Part shown: positions 49,358-59,130 of the stretch, piece by piece | Position numbering within the stretch: position 1 is the stretch's first letter | Layout of the letters: each line of letters starts with the position of its first letter | Assembly: GCA_019925095.2 (NCBI GenBank) | Contig: CM034410.1 | Span: 12,798,436 to 12,862,435 of the forward strand | Direction: 5' to 3' | DNA from: Dendrolimus kikuchii | Taxonomy: Eukaryota; Arthropoda; Insecta; Lepidoptera; Lasiocampidae | DNA: 64,000 bases | The notes under the pieces: generated by a model | Database searches by the model: none | The model's input: the letters and a program-made list of their open reading frames with translations, nothing else | Told to the model about the DNA's origin: nothing | Made by a program: the position numbers and the translations under genes

Positions 49358-49702
49358 TATCCATACAGGAACGGAGAAAAAATACAATTTCTTGCGGCCG
49401 GGCGGTCTGTCGTTTAGGGGGACAAAATAACCCACAGCCAGGTGGTAGGCTATTTGCCAGACTGGATAGCCATCCAGTCTGGCAAATAGCCTACCACCTG
49501 GTAGCCACCACCCCTGATCTAGAACATGCCGCCATAACAACCTTGAGTTGTGTTCCGGTATTAGCGACCAGGTTCCAGTCTCCCTTAAGAGAGCAGCAGC
49601 GCGTTTGTGGCACCTTTGATGTTGCAAATGTCCATAGGCGATGGTAACCGCTTACCATCAAGTGTGCCTTGTGCATGTCTGCTGAACTCCTGCAATAAAA
49701 AA
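49358..49702 (+). repeat. Family A retroposon with an internal foldback
   Basis: This copy carries an extra reverse-complement segment. Bases 49438-49467 are exactly mirrored by 49472-49501 around a 4-nt loop, giving a 30-bp perfect hairpin. The rest follows the family, from tatccatacaggaacgg to the tgcaataaaaaaa tail. Confidence 0.75.
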
Positions 49703-50009
49703 AGGCAACAAATACATTTCTAGTTCAAGCAAGTAATTATTTAAATAATGTAAGTAAGTAATAGGATATTGACCTGCTTGTGATCAATATTTCAGGAGCC
49801 AAGCGGTGTAATCCATAAATTTTTCAAGAGTGAATAAGTATCTCGATGCATTTCTTGCTTAGTTACTTACTTGTAATGTTTATTCGTGAAAACCTTGCAC
49901 TGGCCTGCTGTTGTACTGTAGCTAACTATTCAAATGTGTTTAGCTGTAGGTTTGCTATAAACCTATACAGATATATAAAATAGAAGTGTCTGTTTGTAAT
50001 GTGAAAATA

Positions 50010-50178
50010 ACAGCTTTTCACTAAATGCATATGAAAGCATATACGGTACTTATATCAAAAAATCATATTTTCAAATATTTGTCTGTGCCTCTGAAACGGC
50101 TGGACCGAATTTGACGGGACTTTCACTGGTAGACAGCTGATGTTATAAGAAGTAAATCGCGAGCACAGCCAGTAAATA
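50010..50178. repeat. Relic of the gaaacggctggaccga repeat
   Basis: The sequence gcctctgaaacggctggacc, then gacgggactttcactgg and a gcgagcacagccag end, matches the remnant at 53540-53730. In inverse order it also matches the one at 6436-6600. This is a widespread non-coding lepidopteran repeat; its class is not assigned. Confidence 0.5.
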
Positions 50179-50189
50179 AATAAATAATA

Positions 50190-50577
50190 GAAGTGAAACG
50201 TCAACGGACAAGTGGAAAAACGAATCGCAACAAAATATTAACTTGAAGTTTTACGGGCAGGTTTTCAAATTGAACAAGTACATTAACAATCCCAGCACAC
50301 ATTTCGATTTTCCGCAGGTTTACTGCAAATTATGATTTGGTTAGGTTAGGTACATTTTAATGAATGCATTTTTTATTTAAACATATTTTATTTTATCAAA
50401 CAAAAAAACTGAATTCGATCCGGAACCAAAAAAGACATCCATAGTCTACTCTAAAATATTCCGTCTCTTACCACGTCTACTCTAATATTATACCGCCCTC
50501 CACGCGGCCGTAACGCTTTTTCGTGACAGAAAAAATCCTAATACCCCCCCGTCTATATAGAAGTTTCACTTCAATAA
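50190..50577. mobile_element. TIR element adjacent to an exon (copy H1)
   Basis: The left end GAAGTGAAACGTC and right end GAAGTTTCACTTC are inverted repeats, flanked on both sides by aata. The interior has no gene. It contains a cacatttcgattttccgcag block and, near the right end, a ctttttcgtgacagaaaaaa block followed by a C-run. A second copy lies at 54010-54455. The right end is 16 bp from the acceptor of the exon at 50594. Confidence 0.65.
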
Positions 50578-50593
50578 ATGGTTTTTTTTACAG

Positions 50594-50698
50594 CTCATTA
50601 AGGATGACCTGGAAAGCCATCAGCGGCAGGTGTCCGCGTGCGCTGACCAGGCGAAGCAACTCCTTGTTTCGGGCGGAGATGTATTGGCTCCACATGAG
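50594..50698 (+). CDS. shot: shot exon, spectrin repeat
   Basis: Thirty-five codons (LIKDDLESHQRQVSAC...) lie between ttttttttacag and gag, then gtaaag. Both ends are phase 0. The exon continues the helical repeat begun in the previous exon: heptad Leu and Val with Gln/His-rich surface positions, ending VLAPHE. Confidence 0.85.
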
Positions 50699-50755
50699 GT
50701 AAAGTCGTTATAATGTTTCTCTTGATGATAAAATACATTAATTCACGGGAAAATC

Positions 50756-50894
50756 AACTCCTTCCTCTTTCCTCTTACGCACCGCTGAAGAGTGGAACTC
50801 TTTACCGTCGTCTTTTTTTCCTGAAGAATACAATCTAGGTGTGTTTAAGTCTCGCGTGAACCGGTATCTTCTAGGTAAGCGTGCTCCACCTTAG
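50756..50894 (+). pseudogene. Jockey/CR1-like LINE reverse transcriptase C-terminus
   Basis: The frame reads [10 protein letters not shown], then [17 protein letters not shown], and stops at 50892. This is the usual carboxyl end of jockey/CR1-type LINE ORF2 proteins. Only the last 46 codons are present, inside a shot intron, and a family A copy lies 33 bp after the stop. Confidence 0.65.
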
Positions 50895-50927
50895 ACTGCA
50901 TCTCCGCCTGACGTCAGGCACCGTTTA

Positions 50928-51250
50928 TATCCGTGCCGGAACGGAGAAAGAATACAATTTCCTGCGGCCGGGCGGTCTGTCGTAAGAGGCGACAAAACAA
51001 CCCACAGCCAGGTGGTAGGGCGTTTGCCCAACTGGATGGCTACCACCCCTGGTCTAGAGTATGCCGCCATAACAACCTTGAGTTGTGTTCCGGCATTAGT
51101 GACCAGGTTCCAGTTTCCCTTAAGAGAGCAGCAGCGCATTTGTAGCAACTTTGGTGTTGCAAATGTCCATAGGCGTTGGTAACCGCTTTCCATCAAGTGG
51201 GTCGTCTGTCTGTCTGCTGAACTCGTGCAATAAAAAAAGAAAAAAAAAAA
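50928..51250 (+). repeat. Family A retroposon, near full length
   Basis: From tatccgtgccggaacgg to an A-rich tail (caataaaaaaagaaaaaaaa), this copy is close to the apparent consensus. Its sense strand has a 70-codon frame and its antisense strand a 101-codon frame. Both are shared with other copies. Confidence 0.78.
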
Positions 51251-51860
51251 GGTGCAATGTCAGTCAAACGCGAACCTATTCAATATAAAAAAAAACTGTG
51301 ATACTTTTTTATCGTCTTACGAAACGCCGGAACCGTCTAGAATTTGTACGAGCGTAGCAAGTTATGACGTCATTTCTTTAATGAGTCGAGTAATTAAAAT
51401 AAATTTTCTCTTGATATTTCAAAGTTAATACGATAGCATTTTGTTTTAACTCTTGCTTTTGTAATATGAACGTTAATTTGGAAGATATTATTATATGCGT
51501 CATGTGTATATAATTGAGGGGTATATAAGCAAAATATTCAATTCAAAATTTTGAATTTTTTTAATGTAGCATTTGAGCGCCGCCTCATTTCAGTTTGTGC
51601 AGATTGACAAATCAAAACTTTTTCTGGAGTGATTTTCTTTAGCCGTTGCTTAGTTCTAACAATAAGTATATTAGTAAAAAATAATCTTCAGTCACCAACC
51701 AATCAGTTACAATAACTCAATTAAAAATTAAATCTGAACAAGCCCGTAAACCCTATTGCTCTAGAGGGCGCCACAAGTCTATTTTGCTTTTTGAAATGGA
51801 AATATACCACTAGACTTTTCGTCAGTGTTATATTATTTAAAATATATTTTGTAAACTAAA
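51251..51860 (+). other. shot: AT-rich intron sequence
   Basis: Nothing is recognised between the family A tail and the family C SINE. Confidence 0.45.
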
Positions 51861-52085
51861 TTGACGGCTTCTGTGGTTAAGCGGGCTAAGCCTTTGCCGA
51901 CCTACCTCACTGCAGCACAGCGGCTCTGGGCTCGATTATTGGCTTGGTAAATTTCTGAAACGAATTTTCACCGTTACTTGTAATGGTCTGGGTGTCTGGG
52001 ATCGGCCGCAGAATAGTCTGTTGTGTATAACCCCATATATCGCAAGCGTAACTTGCTTATTTTGAGAATCTACAATATGTATAGT
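51861..52085 (+). repeat. tRNA-derived SINE, family C, full copy
   Basis: The head has an A-box-like TGGTTAAGCGGG near 51877 and a damaged B box (gggctcgatta). The body follows the other copies, with ggtctgggtgtctgg and gcaagcgtaacttgctta. It lies in the intron before exon 52776. Confidence 0.65.
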
Positions 52086-52340
52086 CAATATTAATTAGGT
52101 CCATGAGGGCCAAAGGCCACCCGTGATCAGAAATGGATCGTATTTCGCCCAGCAAATCAGTATTGCCATGCAGTGTGGCAGTGCAGCTATCCTTTGGGGC
52201 ACTCTTCTCTCTGGCAATGGCTCGTTCATGGCTGATATTAATTTATTTATAACTTAGTTTATTTTTAATATGTAAATATTAATAATCAGCCATAACATTA
52301 TATTAAAAATAATTTAATCATAATTATTATTTTATTTTTT

Positions 52341-52440
52341 AAAGTTCGGCAGACTGTCCACGTGGTGGAAGGCAGTTACCATCGCCTATGGACATTTGTA
52401 ACACCAAATGTGCTAACAATTAGCTGCCGCTCTCTCTCTA
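52341..52440 (-). repeat. Family A retroposon, 3' end, minus strand
   Basis: The reverse complement of the family's last 100 bp is seen (cagttaccatcgcctatgga, then a ctgccgctctctct end). It is diverged. Confidence 0.5.
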
Positions 52441-52597
52441 TTTAATTTCATTTTCCACAAGTATTTTATTATTTAAAACATATTCTCTAAACCAAATTAG
52501 TCAGAACATTAAATTGAAAAGAATTTTATAGAGTTAAATAATAATTATTTCTAAATAAATTTTGTATTGATCCAATTGAACTATATCTTAACGACCG

Positions 52598-52684
52598 TTC
52601 ATTCGCCATACCATCGGTTAAATTTGACATAAGCTCCATACAAATAATGTCAAAATTCAACCGATGGTAAAGCAAGTGAATGAA
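52598..52684. repeat. Long imperfect hairpin (foldback element)
   Basis: The arms pair taccatcggttaaatttgac with gtcaaaattcaaccgatggt and extend outward to ttcattc and gaatgaa. The arms total about 36 bp with a few mismatches around a 16-nt loop. The RNA form would be a hairpin of the size handled by small-RNA enzymes. Confidence 0.55.
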
Positions 52685-52775
52685 TAATAAAATATAGGAA
52701 CTGACTTTGAATAACCATTCGACTCAATGATCCAGAAAACAATCCGCACGAAATACGTCAATTGTTTTTGTACAG

Positions 52776-52894
52776 GTGGCAGCACTGGAGCGTGGCGTGC
52801 GCCAACTGAAGCAGCGCTGCGACAAGTGCACCGAGAAGTGCGACAAGATGCTGAGACGATTGGCCGCAGCCAGGGACGAGCTTGGCAAGTTCAC
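52776..52894 (+). CDS. shot: shot exon, spectrin repeat
   Basis: This exon of 39 codons plus two bases (VAALERGVRQLKQRC...) follows tttttgtacag and ends at ttc ac, then gtgagt. The sequence has Cys at three positions (QRCDKCTEKCDKM) and a basic, helical character ending DELGKF. Phase 0 at the start, carry of AC at the end. Confidence 0.87.
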
Positions 52895-53070
52895 GTGAGT
52901 GCTGTACTATCGTTGTTTTCTTCCTTCCGTCCTTTAATTAACATTAATTCATTGCAATTCACTGTTGACTAGAGCAAGCTGGCGACCTTATTTATACCTA
53001 CACATACTTAATAATATGTTAGTTTTGAAAATTACTTAACACCATTTTACCTTGAACACCGAACACATTG

Positions 53071-53310
53071 CCAGATGGTAGGGCATTTGCCCGACTGGAT
53101 GGCTACCACCACTGGTTTAAAGTATGTCGCCATAATAACCTTGAGTTGTGTTCCGGCATTAGTGACCAGGTTCCAGTCTCCTCTAAGAGAGCAGCAGCGC
53201 ATTTGTAGCACCTTTGGTGTAGCAAGTGTCCATAGGCGATGGTAACCGCTTCTCATCAAGTGGTCCGTCTGCATTTCTGCTGAACTCCTGCAATAAAAAT
53301 AAAAAAAAAA
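53071..53310 (+). repeat. Family A retroposon, 5'-truncated
   Basis: The copy starts inside the family at ccagatggtagggcatttgc and runs to the caataaaaataaaaaaaaaa tail. It lies 176 bp downstream of the donor of exon 52776. Confidence 0.7.
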
Positions 53311-53539
53311 CAAAACATAATGAACCGCAAACATATCTGTGGCCCAATTCTGCTATCGCCGGACACTGTCGTCTCAATCGTAGGTTTACCTGATTTCAGT
53401 ATTCTGTTAATTCCAATGACGTGCCCGTGGGAATCCAATCTGTCTTTATAAATATTTATAACCGATAACTTGCGAAATGAATTTTTAAAATTTTGTGAAA
53501 AAAGATTAGGCGGGATAATTCGGCTCAGGAGAATCCGAA

Positions 53540-53730
53540 AATGCAATTTTTAGAATTTTTGTCTATCTGTCTGTCTGGTGTTCCGGCTAATCACTAAAAC
53601 GTCTGGGCCGATTTGACAGGACTTTCACTGGCAGATATCTGATATTATAAGGAGTAATTAAGGCTACTTTTTTACTATTCTGCGAAAAATATATAATATT
53701 ATATGCGAAATCGCGGGCACAGCTAGTTTA
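53540..53730. repeat. Dispersed repeat ending gcgggcacagctagt
   Basis: It contains ggtgttccggctaatcac, gggccgatttgacaggac and a terminal aatcgcgggcacagctagt. It is similar to 50010-50178. The element ends 40 bp upstream of the acceptor of exon 53771. Confidence 0.55.
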
Positions 53731-53770
53731 ATGCTAAAAACGAATAAATAAAGAACATTGTCCTTTATAG

Positions 53771-53969
53771 AAATGAGCTGAACTCCTTCAACTCCTGGAT
53801 GGAAACGGCGTACCGAACTCTAGAGGAGAAGGAGGCGGCTCTTTCGAAGCTGAACAACTTACCGGGCCAGAGTGAGGATGTGAGGGAGTTCGTGTCTGAC
53901 GTGATAGCTCATCAGGCTGACTTGAGATTCATCACAATGTCGGCGCAGAAGTTCGTCGATGAGAGCAAG
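53771..53969 (+). CDS. shot: shot exon, spectrin repeat
   Basis: Sixty-six codons after a shared Thr codon (NELNSFNSWMETAYRTLEEK...) follow tcctttatag and end at aag, then gtgagt. The FNSWMETAYRTLEEKEAAL stretch is the Trp-containing first helix of a spectrin repeat, and FVSDVIAHQADLRFI is the second helix. One base completes the codon carried over from 52894; the exon ends in phase 0. Confidence 0.9.
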
Positions 53970-54009
53970 GTGAGTGGAAGTCATCATCAGTCAAAAAATA
54001 TTTTGATTC

Positions 54010-54455
54010 AGACAAGGTTTCATTACAGTTTTACGGGTAGGTTTTCAAATTAGACAAGTACATTAACAATCTGTCCGTAAAACTTAAAGTTAAAATTTTG
54101 TTTCGATTCGTTTGCCCTCTTGTCCGTTGAAGTTTTACTTCTACTGTGTCCCTGCACACATTTCGATTTTTCGCAGGTTTACTGCAAATTATTATTTGGT
54201 TAGTTTAGGTACATTTTAATGAATGCATTTTTTATTTAAACATATTTTATTTTATTTTTATTTTCAAACAAAAAAACTGAATTCGATCCGGAATTAAAAA
54301 AAACATCCATAGTCTACTCTAAAATTATGCCGTCTCTCACCACGTCTACTCTAATATTATACCGTCCTCCGCGCGGCCGTAACGCTTTTTCGTGACAGAA
54401 AAAATCCTAATACCCCCCCGTCTATATAGAAGTTTCACTTCAAAAATAAATGAAT
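54010..54455. mobile_element. TIR element adjacent to an exon (copy H2, rearranged)
   Basis: The right two thirds match the element at 50190-50577 almost base for base, including the gtgacagaaaaaatcctaat block, the C-run and the gaagtttcacttc end. Its left part differs: an 85-bp segment (about 54071-54155) is the reverse complement of the left end of copy H1. The copy has therefore undergone an inversion or foldback event. It ends about 20-30 bp before the acceptor of exon 54477. Confidence 0.65.
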
Positions 54456-54476
54456 TATTATATTGTTTATTTATAG

Positions 54477-54704
54477 GAATTCCTATCGATCCTAAACGAA
54501 TACCGCACGACCCTGCCGTCCCGCCTCTCTCACGTGCCGGCGAGCAGCGAGAGCTTGGTCCGCGAGGGCGCGGCGCTCGCGCGGCGCCGCCACGCGGACC
54601 TGTGCGCACGCGCACAGCGCCTGCAGGACCGGCTGCGGGGGGCCGCCGACGTCACCAAACACTACCACGACGCCCTGGAGAGGGCCAACAGGTGGATGAA
54701 GGAG
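54477..54704 (+). CDS. shot: shot exon, spectrin repeat, very GC-rich
   Basis: Seventy-six codons (EFLSILNEYRTTLPSRL...) follow tatttatag and end at gag, then gtgagg. ALERANRWMKE at the end is the start of the next repeat's first helix. The Arg/Ala-rich middle (ALARRRHADLCARAQRLQD) uses mostly GC-ending codons, in sharp contrast to the giant exon. Both ends are phase 0. Confidence 0.9.
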
Positions 54705-55349
54705 GTGAGGGGCACGAATTACAATTAGAACTAAACTGAACACTATCCTTATTGTATCAGAAAAAAAGTTACTACTTTTATTCTAATAATTTTTCACTAG
54801 AAGAAACCTTTTTGTATAAAAAATAAAACTTAAATCTAAATATAGATTCTGTGAATATATTACATACAAAATAAATCGTACACAAAAAAAATAACAAGTA
54901 GTATTTTGGTAACGTTTGGAACATTCCTAATTGACGGTGATTTGAGACCTATTTAATATTTTTAATTGTTTTTTTTTAAATAGGTAATTATTCTTAGCTC
55001 CTGAATTGCCGAAACTTTTACATTATTATATGATATTAACAATTAAATAAAAACTAAACTAAATTATAAATAAGTATATATACAAATTAAACTATAAAAT
55101 CTAGTCCCAGACTGCTGTCAGGTGGAAACGTGCCGAAAAGATTGGCCACATTACCTCGCTGTATCGCAACGCTAATGCGTTGTCCGAGGTACAGACCAGT
55201 CTTTTGGTCACGTGAGAAGCTATATTATTTCCATTTATTTTTAATGTGAATATAAATTTTAATTGTAAATAATTAACAATAAATACATCTACACAAAGTC
55301 TATAATTTGTAAATATTTTTTTAACGTCTATTTTACGCTTTTGTTCAAG
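54705..55349 (+). other. shot: Intron, AT-rich, with a dispersed-repeat relic
   Basis: At 55112-55220 there is a relic with aaaagattggccacattacc, gcaacgctaatgcg and ttttggtcacgtgag. It is related to sequences at 7874 and 4393. Nothing else is recognised. Confidence 0.45.
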
Positions 55350-55487
55350 GTCGAACCCCAAGCCCGTTCAGTGCTGTCCGAGCCGGTTGGCGGTGAGCCG
55401 AGGGCGGTCGAATCACAACTGTCTAAAGCCAAGACGCTGCACAATGAGATCACGGCCCAAGGGCGGCTGATCGACAACGTCAAAGAC
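55350..55487 (+). CDS. shot: shot exon, spectrin repeat
   Basis: Forty-six codons (VEPQARSVLSEPVGGEPRAV...) follow a ttttgttcaag acceptor and end at gac, then gtaagt. The SEPVGGEP loop and the helix VESQLSKAKTLHNEITAQG are typical of the link between first and second helices in plakin-family rods. Both ends are phase 0. Confidence 0.88.
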
Positions 55488-56830
55488 GTAAGTGACATTA
55501 ATAGTGTTGCCAGTTTCGCGACTTTTTCGCTAGAAAGTACTACAATTCTAGTTACTCTAATGTGAGAATTTTATGAGATTAGCGAGTATAGTGTATCTTA
55601 TAGACTAATGGCCTTAATAGAATCGAGTCTACGTTTCCTGATAAAGTGTAATCACTTTGTGCTTTATAATCACATGTGAATAGGGTTTTTATAGATAATG
55701 CTATCTTGTCGAATAGGTGAATTTCGAAAATTGTCGGTAAAAAAATATTCAAGTTTTCCAAAATATTCAAATTAGTCACGCTCGATATTTAACATCATGA
55801 GAAATAATCAATTTGTATCACACAGAAACTGTACTTGTATTTCGAGATTTTAAAAAGTAAAATGTTTTATGTTAATCCCTGATTTCGAAAGCATAAAATT
55901 TCATAACAATTGGTTTATAGCCAAATCCGTGAAGAAGTAGCTTACATATGAAGTTACTTTCACATTTGTATGTACTGTGTCCCGAAGATCGATTTTTAAA
56001 TAATTACACTATCATTCGATATTTTATTATTGTAATCGATTCGCAATAAAACGAAATGAGAGATGGCAACTCTAAATGAGGCAGTTGGTGGCGCTAAGCG
56101 TAGGTCACTAGTATTTGTAGGACCTATTTTGAAATGACTTTGTAAAAGTAACATAACATTTTGTACTGAACCAGTACAATGTACCGCTTCAAATGAGGCG
56201 AGGTCATTTTTACGGCTTGTCCCGCGGCAGTACATTTGAAGCGATGAGGCCGGTGGGTCGATGAACATCATTCCGTCATTTATCCCGTTCAAAACTTCTA
56301 GTTTGGAAATGTTCGTTAAGAATCGGATGTGATGGGCGTCGGTCACCTAATGTTACTAGCAGTCGTACTATGACATATCATGTTGCCCCTCTTTGTCATA
56401 TGAATATACATAGAGGCGTAATTGTACTGTTGTAGCATAAGCCTCGTTCCGTCCTTCCTTTTATGTTTGAGGCGTAAATAGTAGCGGAACAAAAAATTTG
56501 AAGTATTACATTTTCATATCATTTAAATTTTATTTTGTACGGGAAAAATATACTGGCTCGCACGTGTACTACTCATCACACAGTCACAGTTGTTCATTTT
56601 GTTAACAACTGTTGAAAGAGGCGCACGTGTGCTGTTGTAGAGTAGAATCATGAAGGACCAAATATTGTGAACGTATCCAAAATATAAGCATATTTTGGAT
56701 TTGACTTATTTTTAACTCCTTGAAGTTTTCTTTTCAAATATATCGCATAACGTTAAATTAAGCACTGTTGTATAATGTAATTTTTGAATTCTTTGTATTC
56801 TATATTTGTTATGACTTCCCCTATTATTAG
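55488..56830 (+). other. shot: Intron, 1.3 kb
   Basis: It is mostly AT-rich. A GC-richer block at 56040-56345 contains an inverted motif pair (cgcttcaaatg and catttgaagcg) and may be a fragment of an unclassified element. A 116-codon minus-strand frame there has no recognisable domain. Confidence 0.4.
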
Positions 56831-57054
56831 GCTTGCGACCAGCTAGTGAAATCCCTGGAAGGCAACCTGACTCCGTCCGAGATACGTCAACTGGAGGTGC
56901 CAGTTTTGGACTTGACTTCCCGGTACATGGATCTAAGCGAGGCGGTCGGCGCGAGGTGTTCGGAGCTAGAGGCGGCGCTGTTGCAATGCCAAGGGTTGCA
57001 GGACGCGGCCGAAACTCAGGCCCAATGGCTAGGCCAGGCTGAAAACACTTACAA
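56831..57054 (+). CDS. shot: shot exon, spectrin repeat
   Basis: This exon of 74 codons plus two bases (ACDQLVKSLEGNLTPSEIRQ...) lies between ctattattag and acaa, then gtgagt. The helix MDLSEAVGARCSELEAALLQ and the AQWLGQAENTY end, with its Trp, fit the spectrin-repeat pattern. The AA carried forward joins the next exon's first base to encode Lys. A 69-codon frame in another register is its shadow. Confidence 0.9.
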
Positions 57055-57223
57055 GTGAGTATGACTCTTTTGGTACACTTGTCACACTCTTTTGACACTT
57101 AACAAATCACTGTTATAATATTATATGTCAATGTGTTTTTGTGACAAAAAAGGCCATAAATTTGAAATTCAGTTTGTCTAAATAAAATCATTCTTTTCTA
57201 AATTGATATTCTTGTATCGATAG

Positions 57224-57424
57224 AAACCAACAAAAACCGGCGTCGCTGATCCGCGAGCGGTTGGACGAACAAGTCCGCGAACAGCGAATCTTGCATAACG
57301 AGTTGGACGCGAGGCGGCCAACGTTGGCCAAACTCGTGAGCAGCGCGCAAGAGGCAGCGCTGACGCCATCTAACGCCAGGATCGCTAAGAAACTGGAGCA
57401 GAGGGCCGAAGATATATTCGCTAG
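57224..57424 (+). CDS. shot: shot exon, spectrin repeat
   Basis: After completing the shared Lys codon the exon reads NQQKPASLIRERLDEQVREQ and on to EQRAEDIFA, then AG carried into the next exon for Arg. The acceptor is tatcgatag, the donor gtgagt. The intron before it is only 169 bp, the shortest here. Confidence 0.88.
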
Positions 57425-58485
57425 GTGAGTACAAATATCTCCCTAGTTAATATAAAATTTTAATGTCATCCAAATCTTTGTTCATAAGCCACACTACTTG
57501 GTGTGAAGCCCTTCATTAAAACAGCTTGATCACATTTTGATAATATTGTTACACGTTTGCGGGATTGAAATGTCGTTTCGGAAGATTACAAATTTGATTA
57601 AAAATACCCACACGTAGTTTACAGTTCAAGTATAAACCGTAAGGATCGCAATAACTTAAAACGTGCAAAGTCTGTCGATGTAAGATTCCCGTTCCGACTG
57701 CACACTTAGTACCGCCTCGATCGCAATTGAAATTCAACTAACTTTGTCTCAACGGGACGACCTTATATATTTGCAAAGTAGACATGGCCCACCATTAACC
57801 ATGTCATTAATTGGAATTCTGAAATTTACAGCGAACAATAAAAACAGTTTATGGTGTCTTACTCGAAGGCCGGCCATAAACGCAAAGGCATTAGCGATTG
57901 GCAATAGATGGTTACATTTCAACACTTAGACTACTAGGCGCCAACAAGTGACAGTGAATATGTTTTCAAAGACAACATTTAAAACAGTCATTAAAAGAAT
58001 TACAGATATTTTAAATACCAAGGGTAATAGAACACGTGTTCACTAAAGAATTATCGGGTTGCGGAATACGATATCGCAACAATATGAAAATGAAAATATT
58101 TATTTTTAAATTATACATTTAATATGCACATAAACATCTCACTATTGGACTCGATCGAAATTTTTCTGGGAATGATTTAAAATGGCCTTATCTAAAAAAA
58201 ATCTAATTCCAGTGCGATGTTTTTACTGACCGATAGCAAATTAAATGTAATAAAATGTGTGATATTTTTTATCCCGGGAATCTCTAGGAAATTTTCGTGG
58301 GAGGGGTTTGAAGTTTTTGGGATGCATAAAAATTAGCTTATTTCCACACGGTTTCCACTAAAACGATAGTTTAAATTATTTTTTTAAATAGTTATTATTT
58401 TTTTATTTTACTTTCTTTATGTGTTTTGTTTGTTACTGTGACTTTTGATATTATTTTGAATATACTCTCTAACACTTACTTTCAG
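57425..58485 (+). other. shot: Intron, 1.06 kb, nothing recognised
   Basis: It is AT-rich. ORFs of about 60 codons on both strands near 57550-57930 have no recognisable character. It ends with a pyrimidine tract (acttactttcag) before exon 58486. Confidence 0.45.
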
Positions 58486-58686
58486 ATACGAAAAACTCGT
58501 CGAGCGCTCTGTGAAACGCAACCAGTTCCTCGACGAGGTGTCGGCGGAGTTATCACACTTCACGCAGCAGGTCACCGTCCTGGAGGCGGCGCACGCGCAA
58601 CTCTCGGAACAGGCCGACGGCAGGGAACTGGCCAGGATGCCTGCTGAGGAGCTCACCAGCAGGTTGGCAGACTTAGCTCATTACAG
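58486..58686 (+). CDS. shot: shot exon, spectrin repeat
   Basis: The exon completes an Arg codon, then reads YEKLVERSVKRNQFLDEVSA... and ends LADLAHY plus AG, then gtgagt. The segment FLDEVSAELSHFTQQVTVLE is an amphipathic helix of the repeat. Codons are GC-rich. Acceptor acttactttcag. Confidence 0.9.
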
Positions 58687-58898
58687 GTGAGTGTCAAGTG
58701 ATATATAAGCCACTCTTATGTACCTATTTTTTGACGAGGAGCAATCCACTTACGGATTTCTCACCGTGTGAAGATCACGCTGAGGGCGTGGGGAGACTCG
58801 GTCTATTGCCGGAATTACCCACTGAAACTCCCCATATTCTTTCAGTCGCCTATAACGAGGGCCGTGGGGAGTGACATCGCCCGCTCCCGTTCTCTTAT

Positions 58899-59130
58899 AT
58901 CCTGCTCCATCTGGGATAATATTAGTGTTGATGATTGTGGCGAAATGCGTCTGGTTTATAGCGTTACATAATGCCGTTAATGATTAGCTGCATTAGTTTG
59001 TACATAATACATCGTTACCTGTCGATATTTAACGTCATTAATAACAATGTCGCATCACAAAATAACGCATTGAACCCATCGCTACATCTGCGTGAAAGGG
59101 TTACTAATATTATCCTAAACAGAGCAAGGA
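58899..59130. mobile_element. Copy of the CCCTGCTCCA inverted-repeat element
   Basis: The left end (tcctgctccatctgggat) matches 29309. Interior blocks (atgattagct, tcgatatttaacgtcatta, cattgaacccatcgctac) match the copies at 29309 and 14818. The right inverted end is eroded (gagcaagg). It lies in the intron 212 bp after exon 58486-58686. Confidence 0.55.

Noticed and set aside
50891..51196. Sense and antisense ORFs of 70-105 codons in family A copies
   Set aside because: They recur only because the copies share ancestry; the frames are broken in other copies and lie in repeats.
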